A stretch of 64,000 nucleotides of DNA from CAZXYS01 sp964645005 (GCA_964645005.1 CAZXYS010000018.1:15602-79601), one strand, 5' to 3'. Positions 42,777-51,863 are shown, counted from the stretch's first letter. Translations and numbers: made by a program. Notes: generated by a model not told the origin, from the sequence alone.

Positions 42777-45014
42777 ATGATTTCCAATTACCCGGGTACT
42801 AAAAAAATGAGTACTTTAAAAAATTTGATCCTGCCTGCCGTAGTTTTAGTAATTACGGCAGTAATAAGTGCGTATTCCCAGGATACATCCGGCTGGGAGC
42901 AGAAGGACGGTTATATTGTGTCGAAGAAAACTGTTGGCGGCATTTCTTTCATTCAATATTCAAATGATGGCAAAATCCTGTATACTTATAGTGGGGATGG
43001 CTATTTTAGGAAATGGGATGTGGAGAAGGGGAAGATATTAATGTCTAAGGATGTAGGTATATATGTAAGCAGTATTGCAGTAGGACAAAAGGATGACTAT
43101 TTAGCTGTCGGAAAGCTTACAGTAATGGATAAAACCATTGTTTATGATTTACATAGTTTAGATAGTCTTTATTTTGTTTATGCTAGCGGATACATGTTTG
43201 ATGCTTATGAGAAACAATACGATGAAAATATTTATGAAGGCTATATAACAAATAATAAGGTATATATTGACAGTGAAAAAAATGAATTAATGGTAATTGC
43301 AGGCTCCTCAGAAACTGGATTTGGTCTCCGTCCAAATACTAAAACTATAGGTGCTAGGGTTTACTTCAATATTGAAACCGGTGAAGAAAAAGCAACTTAT
43401 CCGGGCAATATTATATATTGCATCTATAATTATTCAAAAGATAGAAACAGTGTTATTGCTTATCATTATAGCGAAATAAATTATTGGGTTGGGGGTGGTG
43501 GTGGATACTTAACTTACAAATATAATAACTTGTATTTCAGAGATTTCAAACTAAATAAACATCATAGTATATACAGTGGTTCTTCGAAAGATAATGGATC
43601 ACTAGAAAGTTTCTATGGTGCATTTATATCAAATGATGATAGGCTAATATATTGTTTTTCCAGTTTAAAAATGATTAAAATATGGGATGCAAATACTGGA
43701 AATTTATATAGGAGTATTGAAGTAACTGATTTTCCTACTGATATCGATTTCCCTCTTGGTGATGATTATTTAATTACAGTCGATACCAGACATTGGAAAG
43801 AAGGTGAAGAATATAAATTCAAACAATTGATAAATTTCAGAGATATTGATGCTTACGCCAGAATAGATTCAATCGAATTTCCTACAAATATGAAATGGTT
43901 TATCGCCATCTCCCCCGACTCCACCTCCTTTGCCACCGGCAGCGAGGATGGCAAAATTCGTATTTTCAATCCCAAATTACTGTCCAATGACCTCAATGCT
44001 ATATTTGCAGCCGATTCCACAACAAAATTCTCTAGAAAGCCGGTGCATTTCCTAGATTACTCCAGCGGTGAGCCTGATTCGTGGTACTGGGATTTCGGTG
44101 ATGGCTCGACCAGTATGGAGCAAAATCCCTCCCATACTTATATGAAAACCGGCAAATACACAGTGAAATTAGTTGTCGGGAAGGACGGGGAAAAAGATTC
44201 GTTAGTGAAAGAAGAATACATAGTGGTCAGGGAGAGGCTTAATGCTGCAATCCAGGCAAATAAGACTTTGGGTGAGGTGCCTTTCACAGTTGAGTTCAAG
44301 GATATGTCCACAGGAGAAAAGCAAAACTGGTTCTGGGATTTCGGCGACAGCACAACTTCCGATCAACAAAATCCAATCCATACTTACAATGAATCAGGCA
44401 CTTATACAGTAAGACTAATAGTCACAGATGATTACGGTGCCGACACTCTGGTTAAGGAAGATTATATCGAAGTGCTCGAATATATGGAAGCCGATTTCTC
44501 GATAAGCGACACTGTCGGCAGGGCGCCTATGAGTGTTACTTTCTCAGATCTATCCACAGGAAATCCCGACAGCTACACATGGTTCTTTGGTGATAATTAC
44601 TCAAGTACGGAGCGGAATCCGGTACATACTTATGATAATCCGGGAGTATATTCAGTGGAGTTAATGATTGAGAATAAACTAAAGACTTCTAAGGAGAATA
44701 AACCTAATATGGTTATAGTGCGTGAAGGGACTGCAGTAAGCACCTTTCAATCAAAAAGTTATAATTTGAAGCCGCTATCTATCCCCTTTTCAGATAATAT
44801 ATCGTTTGAACTTGATCTACTCCGAACTTCAGCAGTAACATTGACAATCCATGATCTATACGGGAATAAATTAAATACTCTGGCTAACGGAAATTATAAT
44901 GCGGGAAGTCACAGATTTTTATTTAACGGCTCGGATTTAGCTGCCGGAGTATATTTTTACCGTCTATTAATAAATGGGGAAATGGAGACGGGGAAAGTGA
45001 TGAAGATAGAGTGA
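42777..45014 (+). CDS. WD40-like/PKD-domain protein with T9SS sorting domain
   Basis: The 745-residue protein has a signal peptide (STLKNLILPAVVLVITAVIS). A propeller-like region follows to about residue 400 (FIQYSNDGKILYTYSGDGYF, FIAISPDSTSFATGSEDGKI). Three PKD domains with WYWDFGDGSTS, WFWDFGDSTTS and YTWFFGDNYSS plus HTY motifs lie at about 410-660. The C-terminal T9SS domain contains LTIHDLYGNKLNTLANGNYN and GVYFYRLLINGEM. I keep the ATG at 42777, but the ATG at 42807 gives a cleaner signal peptide. It is probably a surface-exposed protein. Its stop codon overlaps the start of a VOC gene fragment. Confidence 0.85.
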   Translation: MISNYPGTKKMSTLKNLILPAVVLVITAVISAYSQDTSGWEQKDGYIVSKKTVGGISFIQYSNDGKILYTYSGDGYFRKWDVEKGKILMSKDVGIYVSSIAVGQKDDYLAVGKLTVMDKTIVYDLHSLDSLYFVYASGYMFDAYEKQYDENIYEGYITNNKVYIDSEKNELMVIAGSSETGFGLRPNTKTIGARVYFNIETGEEKATYPGNIIYCIYNYSKDRNSVIAYHYSEINYWVGGGGGYLTYKYNNLYFRDFKLNKHHSIYSGSSKDNGSLESFYGAFISNDDRLIYCFSSLKMIKIWDANTGNLYRSIEVTDFPTDIDFPLGDDYLITVDTRHWKEGEEYKFKQLINFRDIDAYARIDSIEFPTNMKWFIAISPDSTSFATGSEDGKIRIFNPKLLSNDLNAIFAADSTTKFSRKPVHFLDYSSGEPDSWYWDFGDGSTSMEQNPSHTYMKTGKYTVKLVVGKDGEKDSLVKEEYIVVRERLNAAIQANKTLGEVPFTVEFKDMSTGEKQNWFWDFGDSTTSDQQNPIHTYNESGTYTVRLIVTDDYGADTLVKEDYIEVLEYMEADFSISDTVGRAPMSVTFSDLSTGNPDSYTWFFGDNYSSTERNPVHTYDNPGVYSVELMIENKLKTSKENKPNMVIVREGTAVSTFQSKSYNLKPLSIPFSDNISFELDLLRTSAVTLTIHDLYGNKLNTLANGNYNAGSHRFLFNGSDLAAGVYFYRLLINGEMETGKVMKIE

Positions 45015-45015
45015 A

Positions 45016-45168
45016 GTTGAAGTGGATAATATTGATGAATATATCGAAAAAGCGCGGAATGCTGGCGGCGAGATTGTCGTCGAAAAGACAGAAATCCCCG
45101 GTGTAGGTTACTAGTCTTACTGTAAGGATCCGGAAGGGCATATTATAGGTATTCATCAGAGGTTGTAG
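45016..45168 (+). pseudogene. C-terminal fragment of a VOC/glyoxalase gene
   Basis: The frame reads VEVDNIDEYIEKARNAGGEI, VVEKTEIPGVGY, a TAG stop, then SYCKDPEGHIIGIHQRL and a second stop at 45168. These are the last 50 residues of a VOC-family protein, in which an aromatic residue and Ala normally fill the position of the TAG. The N-terminal two thirds are absent. It starts at the stop codon of the PKD gene, which suggests a deletion or insertion joined them. Confidence 0.7.
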
Positions 45169-45193
45169 GGAATAAAAAATTATTAGTACCCAA

Positions 45194-45224
45194 AAAAGCC
45201 CGCCATTCTTTGGCGGGCTTTTGC
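45194..45224 (-). terminator. Terminator of the tRNA transcript
   Basis: On the minus strand AAAAGCCCGCCA, a short loop and TGGCGGGCTTTTTTGGG form a GC-rich stem followed by a run of six T. It lies just downstream of tRNA-Asp, the last gene of the tRNA set. Confidence 0.8.
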
Positions 45225-45226
45225 GC

Positions 45227-45300
45227 GGGGCCGACGGGACTTGAACTCGCGACCTCCAGTGTGACAGACTGGCGCTCTAACCAAGCTGAGCTACGACCCC
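45227..45300 (-). tRNA. tRNA-Asp (GTC)
   Basis: The sequence folds as a normal 74-base tRNA: acceptor GGGGTCG/CGGCCCC, D arm with AGCTCAGCTTGGTTAGAGCG, anticodon arm CCAGT-CTGTCAC-ACTGG with anticodon GTC, and T arm around GTTCAAGTC. The 3' CCA is not encoded. It is followed by a strong terminator and is transcribed with the tRNA-Ala copy upstream. Confidence 0.95.
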
Positions 45301-45309
45301 ATATTTTTC

Positions 45310-45378
45310 TGGTGGATCCTAAAAGAATCGAACTTTTGACCTTCACGCCATCGGCGTGACGCTCTCCCGGAATGACCC
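45310..45378 (-). pseudogene. Degenerate tRNA (tRNA-Ala-derived body, GAT anticodon)
   Basis: The 3' two thirds parallel the neighbouring tRNA-Ala: GGGAGAGCG, GGTC, AGTTCGATTCTTTTAGGATC and CACCA. The anticodon arm is TCACG-CCGATGG-CGTGA, which would place GAT (Ile) at positions 34-36 but C instead of the universal U at 33. The D arm is shortened by about seven bases. It is probably a decayed duplicate that no longer functions. Confidence 0.65.
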
Positions 45379-45389
45379 ACTTTCTAGTC

Positions 45390-45465
<76 letters not shown>

Positions 45466-45564
45466 GTTATGTAAAAGAACGTGCTTTGCTTTTTAGCAAG
45501 GCTTACAAAAATACGATATTTGTATTAATTTGTCAACCTTTTTTTTCAATTCACTAAAAAATAT

Positions 45565-47613
45565 TTAACGAGTAATACTGAAACTTATTATTTCATTTCT
45601 ACCGGAGATTTCAATTTTTATGAAATATATGCCGGAAGCTAAGGAATTTATTTTTATGTGCGATGTAAAAAGTCCGGGACTGCGCATGTTTACATGATTC
45701 GTGAATAGCTTCTCGCCGGCGGAATTGAATATATCATATTTAATATCACTCTGTTTTTCGAGAGTGACATTTAAAGTGATATGATCGCGTTTGTCAGTTA
45801 CAACTGTGGGATAGACGTATGCTGTGGGCGCTTCTGTGGCGAGTCTGTCGAGCGCTGAAGGATCGATACCGCAGGGGATGGTGGTTTGCTCGGGAGATAT
45901 GGTGAAGTAATTATCTTTATCGAAGGGGCAGCGGCGCTGCGAAAGGTGTTCGTCAGCGATGATGTAGCACTCTGCGGAATCGCCGGAGAATCTGTCAAGG
46001 GGAATATCCGCCGCGAAAAGATTATCAGTACCGGTCGGGTACATAGAATATTTTTCGAAGTTCAGGCTGCCGGTGAAGCGGGCATACAAGTCAGCTCGGC
46101 TAAGATTATTTTCCGAAATGATGAAAAATGCTGTCCGCTGGAAATCCTTGACGGGATAAATAATTGGCGGAGAGATGACTATCCCTGCGCTTTTTATGGC
46201 TTCGAAAATGTCGGGTATGCCGCAGCCGCGGATGGAATCGGGATTATTCGACTGATCGCCGGACTGGTAGAGATGTTCTCTGAGTTTCCATGGCGGCAGT
46301 TCCGGGAAGCGCGATAACATTAATGCTAAGGAACCGGCAATTTGCGGGGCGGATGCCGAGGTGCCGCCGACTTTCCTGTAATTATCCTTCCCATAGGCAT
46401 CGGCGCCGACTATCTTCTCGCCGAGGGCTGAGATATTGGGTTTTATAGAGCCTTCGGCATTGGGACCGCGTGAGGAGAATTCCGAAGTAACCACATTTCC
46501 AAGGCTGTCGATCTTGATCGAGGCGGCGGCTATGGCGCTGCCGGCATCGGCGGGAGTTATGATAGTATGTCCCTTAGGACCGTTGTTGCCTGCCGAAGTT
46601 ACACAGATGACGCCGCGGCGGGCGGCATCATTGAGAGCGCGGGCAGTTATAGTTGTATTGCCGTCCAGTTCCTTGAAGCGATAGCTGTACTGCAGGCTGT
46701 CAAATGATTTATAGCCGAGGGAAGACGAGGTAATATCCACGCCGCGGGCTTCCATCCATTCGATTGCGGCAGCGTAATTATCTTCTTCCATATTAGTTTC
46801 CGAGCGGATGTTTTCGGTTTTGGCGAGGATGAATGAGGCATTCGGGCATGTGCCGATGAGATTGCCCTGGTCGAAGCCTGCTGCAATGGAGAAGATGTTT
46901 GTCCCGTGGCTGTGTTGGACGGATGTGTCAGCTTCCTGATTGGCAGTAACGGAGTCGTGAAAGATAAAGTCGTATTCTGCGATAACATCGGCGTGGTCCA
47001 TGGAATTGTGTTTCTTCCAGTTGAAGCCGGTATCGAGGAAGCCGAGCAAAACGCCTCTGCCTGTTATGCCGAGCGAATGGACTTCATCAACATTGATGAA
47101 ATCCGCCTGTGTGAAGGAATCGCCGTAATCGAAGGCGCCGCAGTTACCGGGGAGATTGAGAATGCTGCCGGAGTGGTCGGGCTCGGTGTTTATGTTGATT
47201 GAGTGGGTGGTTAGCTTTGAGCGGGTAGTAGTGATTGTTTCTATGAATGAGAATTGTGATATTTTTTGGAGATCGGCGGAATCAGCTTCTATGACTGCAT
47301 AGTTTCGCCAGCGGAGCTGGAGTAATATGTTTGCGCCGGCGGATGTTATCGAGTCGAGGTATGGCTGGTAGAGCGGGGCGTCGTCGTACATGAGCAGTGA
47401 ATCGGACGGCAGGACTTTTTTCCGGCGCTCGAGGGCGCGGTCGGAGATGAGTTCGGAGGTGCGGCGGTAGATTTCCGTGCCGGGCTGGAATTTTTCGGGT
47501 CCTTTGTCGGAGAGGAGTACGCGGTAAGTGTCTTGGGCGGAAAGGGATAATGCGCTTTTTGTTACATATATTAAAATTATTACAATCAAAAATTTAAAAT
47601 TATTTCCACCCAT
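45565..47613 (-). CDS. Secreted subtilisin-like serine protease (S8) with T9SS sorting domain
   Basis: The 682-residue protein has a signal peptide and a propeptide of about 150 residues. The catalytic domain has Asp194 in GFLDTGFNW, His236 in SHGTNIFSIAAG, the oxyanion-hole Asn343/344 in TSAGNNGPKG, and Ser419 in VGGTSASAPQIAGS. A linker domain follows and the last 80 residues are a T9SS sorting domain (AYVYPTVVTDKRDHITLNVT, YDIFNSAGEKLF, GIYFIKIEISGRNE). It is expected to be a secreted endopeptidase active outside the cell. It is divergent from nothing nearby and stands alone. Confidence 0.94.
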   Translation of the reverse strand: MGGNNFKFLIVIILIYVTKSALSLSAQDTYRVLLSDKGPEKFQPGTEIYRRTSELISDRALERRKKVLPSDSLLMYDDAPLYQPYLDSITSAGANILLQLRWRNYAVIEADSADLQKISQFSFIETITTTRSKLTTHSININTEPDHSGSILNLPGNCGAFDYGDSFTQADFINVDEVHSLGITGRGVLLGFLDTGFNWKKHNSMDHADVIAEYDFIFHDSVTANQEADTSVQHSHGTNIFSIAAGFDQGNLIGTCPNASFILAKTENIRSETNMEEDNYAAAIEWMEARGVDITSSSLGYKSFDSLQYSYRFKELDGNTTITARALNDAARRGVICVTSAGNNGPKGHTIITPADAGSAIAAASIKIDSLGNVVTSEFSSRGPNAEGSIKPNISALGEKIVGADAYGKDNYRKVGGTSASAPQIAGSLALMLSRFPELPPWKLREHLYQSGDQSNNPDSIRGCGIPDIFEAIKSAGIVISPPIIYPVKDFQRTAFFIISENNLSRADLYARFTGSLNFEKYSMYPTGTDNLFAADIPLDRFSGDSAECYIIADEHLSQRRCPFDKDNYFTISPEQTTIPCGIDPSALDRLATEAPTAYVYPTVVTDKRDHITLNVTLEKQSDIKYDIFNSAGEKLFTNHVNMRSPGLFTSHIKINSLASGIYFIKIEISGRNEIISFSITR

Positions 47614-47870
47614 AGATTTATCCCTATAAATTATTTGTTTTTTTCTTTATCATCATTTCTAAGATACCAAATATAATTATAGCTGCGAATAAATTTATGT
47701 TTAAACGAATATTATTTTTTTTACCATTTTATTATATGACCGTAGAATTAAAAAAAAGTTAAAGGCGAAAGTTAAGAATTATTCACGCAAAGAACGCGAA
47801 GTCTGAACCGCTGATTTATGCTGATTTTCCAGATTTTTTTGAACAGTGATTGGCGGGATTCAGGGATTCT

Positions 47871-47882
47871 GGGGGGGGGGGG
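47871..47882 (+). repeat. Run of 12 G
   Basis: Twelve consecutive G follow GGATTCT just before the family C repeat. Shorter G runs occur at 13125-13133 (nine) and in 63858-63868 (eight). All are intergenic. The run length is prone to slippage and to assembly error. Confidence 0.8.
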
Positions 47883-48010
47883 AATTGGTAAGAAGGCTTA
47901 TCCCGTGGGATTGGACGTTAGTAGAAAGATGTCCCAGGTATGGGGTGTTATCCAGTAGGGATTAAACGGCAGAGAGCTGATGTATGATGTTTGAATCCTA
48001 CGGATTAATG
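47882..48010. repeat. Family C repeat, copy 2
   Basis: The modules TTGGTAAGAAGGCTTATCCC, GTGGGATTGGACGTTAGTAG, AAAGATGTCCCAGGTATGGG, GTTATCCAGTAGGGATTAAA and TTTGAATCCTACGGATTAAT match the order seen at 32911-33090. On both sides are copies of a GCTGATTTA(T/C)GCTGATT string (47814-47830 and 48017-48033). No gene is present. Confidence 0.7.
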
Positions 48011-48204
48011 TCTGAACCACAGATTTACGCTGATTATTCTGATTTCCCTGATTTTGCTTTGGACTGGGGTTAGTGGGATTTTTGGGATTAGGATGATGAA
48101 AATCAAAGTGCAACATTTCGGAAATTTTGTTTTCCATTATGTCAGAGCGGGTTTAGGATGGTTTGTATGCAGCGAGAAGGCTGATGGGAAGAATACGACA
48201 AGGC

Positions 48205-48220
48205 ATGCCTTGTCGCTACG
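48205..48220. repeat. 16-bp perfect palindrome
   Basis: ACAAGGCATGCCTTGT is its own reverse complement and lies in a repeat-rich gap next to TCGCTACGTTCGTCGG. It may be a protein-binding site or part of another dispersed repeat. The gap 47614-49098 has no intact gene. Confidence 0.6.
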
Positions 48221-48327
48221 TTCGTCGGTTTTCGCTGCCGCGACTGTTTTTCCCACAGTGTCGTTTATTCAATTACGAATGACGAATTAAGAATTACGAA
48301 TTGATACAACACCTTTGTTAAGAAAGA

Positions 48328-48405
48328 ATTAGATTCCTGCTCTGCTAAAGCAGGATCTAAAGACATACGCAGGAATGACATTATGAACGCATACGCAGGA
48401 ATGAC
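48328..48405 (-). repeat. Family A fragment
   Basis: AGATTCCTGCTCTGCTAAAG, CAGGATCTAAAGACATACGC and AGGAATGACATTATG reproduce the conserved interior hairpin of family A. A second ACGCAGGAATGACA follows. The GAGGCTG-type ends are missing, so this is a partial copy. Confidence 0.6.
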
Positions 48406-48442
48406 AGAATTGATACCTCCCCCTTTTGTCCCCCTTTACTAA

Positions 48443-48932
48443 TAATGGCACTATGATAACGCAATAATTATTATTTGTATTTTTTATATCTTCCTCCTTT
48501 TATTTTTCGTGGATAATGTCTATTGGGGCGTTCCGGCACTAAAAATATTAAGATTTGTTCCTTTAGCTTATCCGTATCTGCCCGGAGACATCTGCTGTAT
48601 TTCCTCCCAAGTTTGCCAACAAATACAGGTTTATCAATCTCGTAAAATTTTTGAATGATATCTCCCTTGAGGGAAAAGCCGCTATCTTCAGCGGCTCCTA
48701 GAATTATTCTTTTTAAATAATTATTGACTCTTATTTGAATATTTCCCTAACAAATCAAATGGGAAGTATTCGTAGAAAGCCATTGAAAGATCTCTAACCA
48801 ATTGCTTTTTGATAAGAGTGCTGATTTCCAAAGAACGTTTCACTTTGATGCTTTTACCTCTATTATATTTGCAATATTCTAAATACAAATATAATAAATA
48901 TTTTCTATTATTACACTAAATTAGTGCCATTA
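48443..48932 (-). mobile_element. Decayed insertion sequence with 11-bp inverted repeats
   Basis: TAATGGCACTA (48443-48453) and TAGTGCCATTA (48922-48932) are perfect inverted repeats. Between them the minus strand carries the basic C-terminal part of a probable transposase: KRSLEISTLIKKQLVRDLSM and FYEYFPFDLLGKYSNKSQ in one frame, then in another NNYLKRIILGAAEDSGFSLK, DADTDKLKEQ-like RADTDKLKEQILIFLVPERP and NRHYPRKIKGGRYKKYK, stopping at 48471. At least one frameshift is present and the N-terminal domain is gone. The element splits a family D palindrome whose halves lie at 48411-48440 and 48933-48982. Transposase family is uncertain (IS4-like tail). Confidence 0.5.
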
Positions 48933-49040
48933 CTCCTTAGTAAAAAGGGGAGTAAAGCCGAAGGCTTTGCGGGGGAGCTTCTGAAATGATGAATTGTAAT
49001 TTGTTAGTAATACTGAAGAGTTCTAATGCATTATCCGGGT
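48933..49040. repeat. Family D palindrome, right part of an interrupted copy
   Basis: CTCCTTAGTAAAAAGGGGAG, TAAAGCCGAAGGCTTTGCGG and the tail ATGATGAATTGTAATTTGTT match the copy at 42018 onward. The missing left arm (CCCCCTTTTGTCCCCCTTTA) is found at 48419-48438 on the other side of the decayed insertion sequence. Confidence 0.65.
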
Positions 49041-49098
49041 TTTAGCTGTTTTTTTCAGCTTAAATTTGCTCGAGACCGCTATAACTCAAGCACAAACT

Positions 49099-50400
49099 TT
49101 AACCGGATTCCTCCGATTTAGCCCTGACTTTCAATACGAAACTGTCAGCATTTACGACTTCGATTTGCTGACCTTCTATGATCTCGGTCTCAGCTTCAGC
49201 TTTCCAAATCTCGCCGTGCACACGCACTCTGCCTGATTCCCCGGGGCTGAAATCAGATAGGGATTTGCCTGTTTCACCAATGATCCCCTCCTTGCCGCTG
49301 GCACGTTTCCTGGTTTGGGCTTTGAGACCAAGACCAATTATAAAAATGAAGAATAAGGCAGTGAGAACAACAACCGTTATAATTATCTCCATCGATATAC
49401 TCACAAATTTGAAAGGTGAATCGATAAGCATAACAGACCCCAGAAAGAGCGATATTACGCCGCCAATGGTCAGCATGCCGTAACTTGCAACATAAATTTC
49501 AATGATGAACAGAATAATAGCCGCTAATATCAGAGCCAGCCCTGCATAATTTATAGGCAGCATCTGTAATGAATAAGCAGCTATAACACCGGATAAAACA
49601 CCTATTACCCCGGGGAAAATAGTGCCGGGATTGTATAACTCAAATAAAATGCCGTAAATAGCCAGCATCATAAAGATATAAGCAATATTCGGATCACTTA
49701 GCACTCCCAGCAATTTTTCACGCCAGTTTTTTTCACGCATTTCTAAAGTAACATCTGCTGTTTTTAAAGTGACTTCACCCTCGTCAGTCTCGACAGTCAT
49801 TCCGTCAATTTTTACAAGCAGTGAATCTACTTTTTTCGCAATTACATCTATAACTCCTTTTTCGAGAGCTTCATTTTCGGTTGCTGAAACACTTTCTCTT
49901 ACCGCCTGTTCAGCCCACTCCTGGTTTCGATTTCTTTTCTGGGCTATCGTTCGAATGAAAGCTGCTGCATCGTTTGTGACTTTACCGGTCATGACGGAAT
50001 CACCCCCGCCCTGTCCGCCAATACCAACCGGATGGGCTGCACCAATATTAGTGCCGGGAGCCATTGCCGCTATATTTGCAGCCAGTGTTATAAACACACC
50101 TGCCGAACCTGCCCGCGCACCTCCCGGAGCGACAAACACTACAGTAGGCACAGGTGATTCCAGCAAATGATTAACAATATCCCTGGTTGAAGAAAGCAAA
50201 CCCCCGGGAGTATTAAGCTTTATTATTAAAATTTCTGCGTCCTGCTCTTTTGTATATTCTATTGAGCTTTTGATGAAAGCGGTGGTTGCCGGTCCGATAC
50301 CTTCATCCACAGTTATTTCGACAACTTTGGTCTTTGAGAAAGCCGCGGTGTTTATTGCTATAAAAAATGCCAGTAATATTAATAGTTTTCTTTTCATCAT
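49099..50400 (-). CDS. NfeD/ClpP-class membrane serine protease
   Basis: The protein of about 433 residues has a signal peptide (KRKLLILLAFFIAINTAAFS), then a ClpP-like protease domain: LNTPGGLLSSTRDIVNHLLE, ARAGSAGVFITLAANIAAMA with the nucleophile Ser, and GKVTNDAAAFIRTIAQKRNR with the general-base Lys expected in this family. Four or more membrane helices follow, then a C-terminal NfeD OB-fold (RVRVHGEIWKAEAETEIIEG). Such long-form NfeD proteins cleave membrane-associated substrates such as stomatin/prohibitin partners. No slipin gene is adjacent. I chose the start at 50400 because upstream codons to 50466 would put 22 atypical residues before the signal peptide. Confidence 0.92.
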   Translation of the reverse strand: MMKRKLLILLAFFIAINTAAFSKTKVVEITVDEGIGPATTAFIKSSIEYTKEQDAEILIIKLNTPGGLLSSTRDIVNHLLESPVPTVVFVAPGGARAGSAGVFITLAANIAAMAPGTNIGAAHPVGIGGQGGGDSVMTGKVTNDAAAFIRTIAQKRNRNQEWAEQAVRESVSATENEALEKGVIDVIAKKVDSLLVKIDGMTVETDEGEVTLKTADVTLEMREKNWREKLLGVLSDPNIAYIFMMLAIYGILFELYNPGTIFPGVIGVLSGVIAAYSLQMLPINYAGLALILAAIILFIIEIYVASYGMLTIGGVISLFLGSVMLIDSPFKFVSISMEIIITVVVLTALFFIFIIGLGLKAQTRKRASGKEGIIGETGKSLSDFSPGESGRVRVHGEIWKAEAETEIIEGQQIEVVNADSFVLKVRAKSEESG

Positions 50401-50543
50401 TTTAAAAAAATTTATTAGCGAATAGTTTACTAATTTATAAAATAAACAATTTTTTAATTGAGACATAATTTTTTCAATTTTATTTAATTAAAATTTATTT
50501 GTATTCGAGTCGTTAAAATATTAGTTTTGTATTTACAAATGAT

Positions 50544-50617
50544 GGCGGGCGTAGCTCAGGTGGTAGAGCACCAGATTGTGGCTCTGGTTGCCGCGCGTTC
50601 AAATCGCGTCGCTCGCC
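50544..50617 (+). tRNA. tRNA-His (GTG)
   Basis: The acceptor GCGGGCG/CGCTCGC is preceded by an extra G (50544) opposite C73, the mark of tRNA-His. The D arm reads AGCTCAGGTGGTAGAGC, and the anticodon arm CCAGA-TTGTGGC-TCTGG gives anticodon GTG. The T arm contains GTTCAAATC. CCA is not encoded. Confidence 0.95.
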
Positions 50618-50626
50618 CTAAAAATC

Positions 50627-50654
50627 AAGCTGCTCAACCGAGCAGCTTTTTTTA
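50627..50654 (+). terminator. Terminator after tRNA-His
   Basis: AAGCTGCTC, a four-base loop and GAGCAGCTT followed by six further T form a classical Rho-independent terminator ten bases after the tRNA. The rest of the gap to hemC is AT-rich and otherwise empty. Confidence 0.85.
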
Positions 50655-50854
50655 TGAAACCGGTTGAAATTAAATAAATTTTACTGCTTTTGCCATATAC
50701 GGCTGATAGAGTCTGTCCTTTGGCTGAAATAATAATCTATAAGCTTATTTGTTATGATTAAAGAAATTCAGAAAAAATGTAAAATTTACTATTAAACTAA
50801 TTTTTTTGCATTTTTGAAGTTCTTAAATTTTTGTTTTCAAAATGATATTATTAT

Positions 50855-51778
50855 ATGAGTGATAAAGTATTAACAATAGGTTCCCGGTCAAGTGATTTAG
50901 CTCTCTGGCAGGCAAATTACGTTAAAAACATGATCGAGAAGAATTTCCCTGAGATAAACGTGCAAATAAAATACGTTAAAACAAAAGGGGATAAGATACA
51001 GGATACGGCACTTCACCAGATAGGCAGCAAGGGACTTTTCACCAAAGAAATTGAAAATGTACTGCTGAAGAAAAACATTGACATTGCGGTTCATAGTCTG
51101 AAAGATATGGAAACCACCTTGCCGCAAGGACTAAAGCTTGCAGCAGTCAGCGAACGTCATGCTGTGGAAGATGTATTGATAGCCAGAGAGAAAGGAACTA
51201 CTATTGATGATCTACCCCGGGATGCCAAAGCCGCTTCTGGTTCCCTCAGGCGAAGGGCACAACTTCTCTATCTGCGGACGGACATTCAGCTTCAGGAACT
51301 TCGTGGGAATGTGAATACACGTATAGAAAAATTCCTCAATTCCGATTGGGATGCTATTCTCATAGCCCGTGCCGGTGTGGAAAGACTTGGACTTGAAGAT
51401 AATATCTCGTCAATAATTCCGACTGAACAAATTCTGCCCGCTGTCGGACAGGGTGCTCTGGGTATAGAGATCTCCGAGGATAATGCTCTTGCCGACCAGA
51501 CTTTGAGCAAACTCAATCACTTGCAGACATGGAATGAGATCACCGCTGAGAGAGCTTTTTTAAAAGGGCTTGGTGGTGGCTGCCAGACACCGATAGCCGC
51601 TTATGCAATAATGGAAAATCAAAACATTAAGCTTGATGGTCTGGTTTGTTCCCTTGACGGAAAACAGCGCTTTAGAAAGACTATTGTTGGTGAAGATCCT
51701 GAAGAATTAGGACGCTCCCTGGCGAATACACTAATGGAACAGGGTGCCGGCGAGATAATCCGAAAACTTGAGGAATAA
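50855..51778 (+). CDS. hemC: Hydroxymethylbilane synthase (porphobilinogen deaminase)
   Basis: The 307-residue protein has the full family pattern: TIGSRSSDLALWQANYVKNM, GSKGLFTKEIENVLLKKNID, AVHSLKDMETTLPQGLKLAA, SGSLRRRAQLLYLRTDIQLQ and the cofactor attachment site LGGGCQTPIAAYA with Cys243, to which the dipyrromethane is bound. It condenses four porphobilinogen molecules into hydroxymethylbilane in the cytoplasm. hemB follows after 85 bases, so the two consecutive haem-pathway steps are encoded together in the order second, first. Confidence 0.97.
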   Translation: MSDKVLTIGSRSSDLALWQANYVKNMIEKNFPEINVQIKYVKTKGDKIQDTALHQIGSKGLFTKEIENVLLKKNIDIAVHSLKDMETTLPQGLKLAAVSERHAVEDVLIAREKGTTIDDLPRDAKAASGSLRRRAQLLYLRTDIQLQELRGNVNTRIEKFLNSDWDAILIARAGVERLGLEDNISSIIPTEQILPAVGQGALGIEISEDNALADQTLSKLNHLQTWNEITAERAFLKGLGGGCQTPIAAYAIMENQNIKLDGLVCSLDGKQRFRKTIVGEDPEELGRSLANTLMEQGAGEIIRKLEE

Positions 51779-51863
51779 TGACATATATTTATTTAGCTTT
51801 GATATTTAATTCATGAAGACTTAAATTTGGGAAAAACATATTACAAATTAAGGAGATAAAAAA

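Noticed and set aside
45310..45378. Functional tRNA-Ile (GAT)
   Set aside because: The shortened D arm and C at position 33 argue against function, so it is listed as a degenerate copy.
47898..48290. Short frames on both strands (79 and 78 codons)
   Set aside because: They lie across family C repeats and a palindrome. Their translations follow the repeat sequence and no start signal is present.
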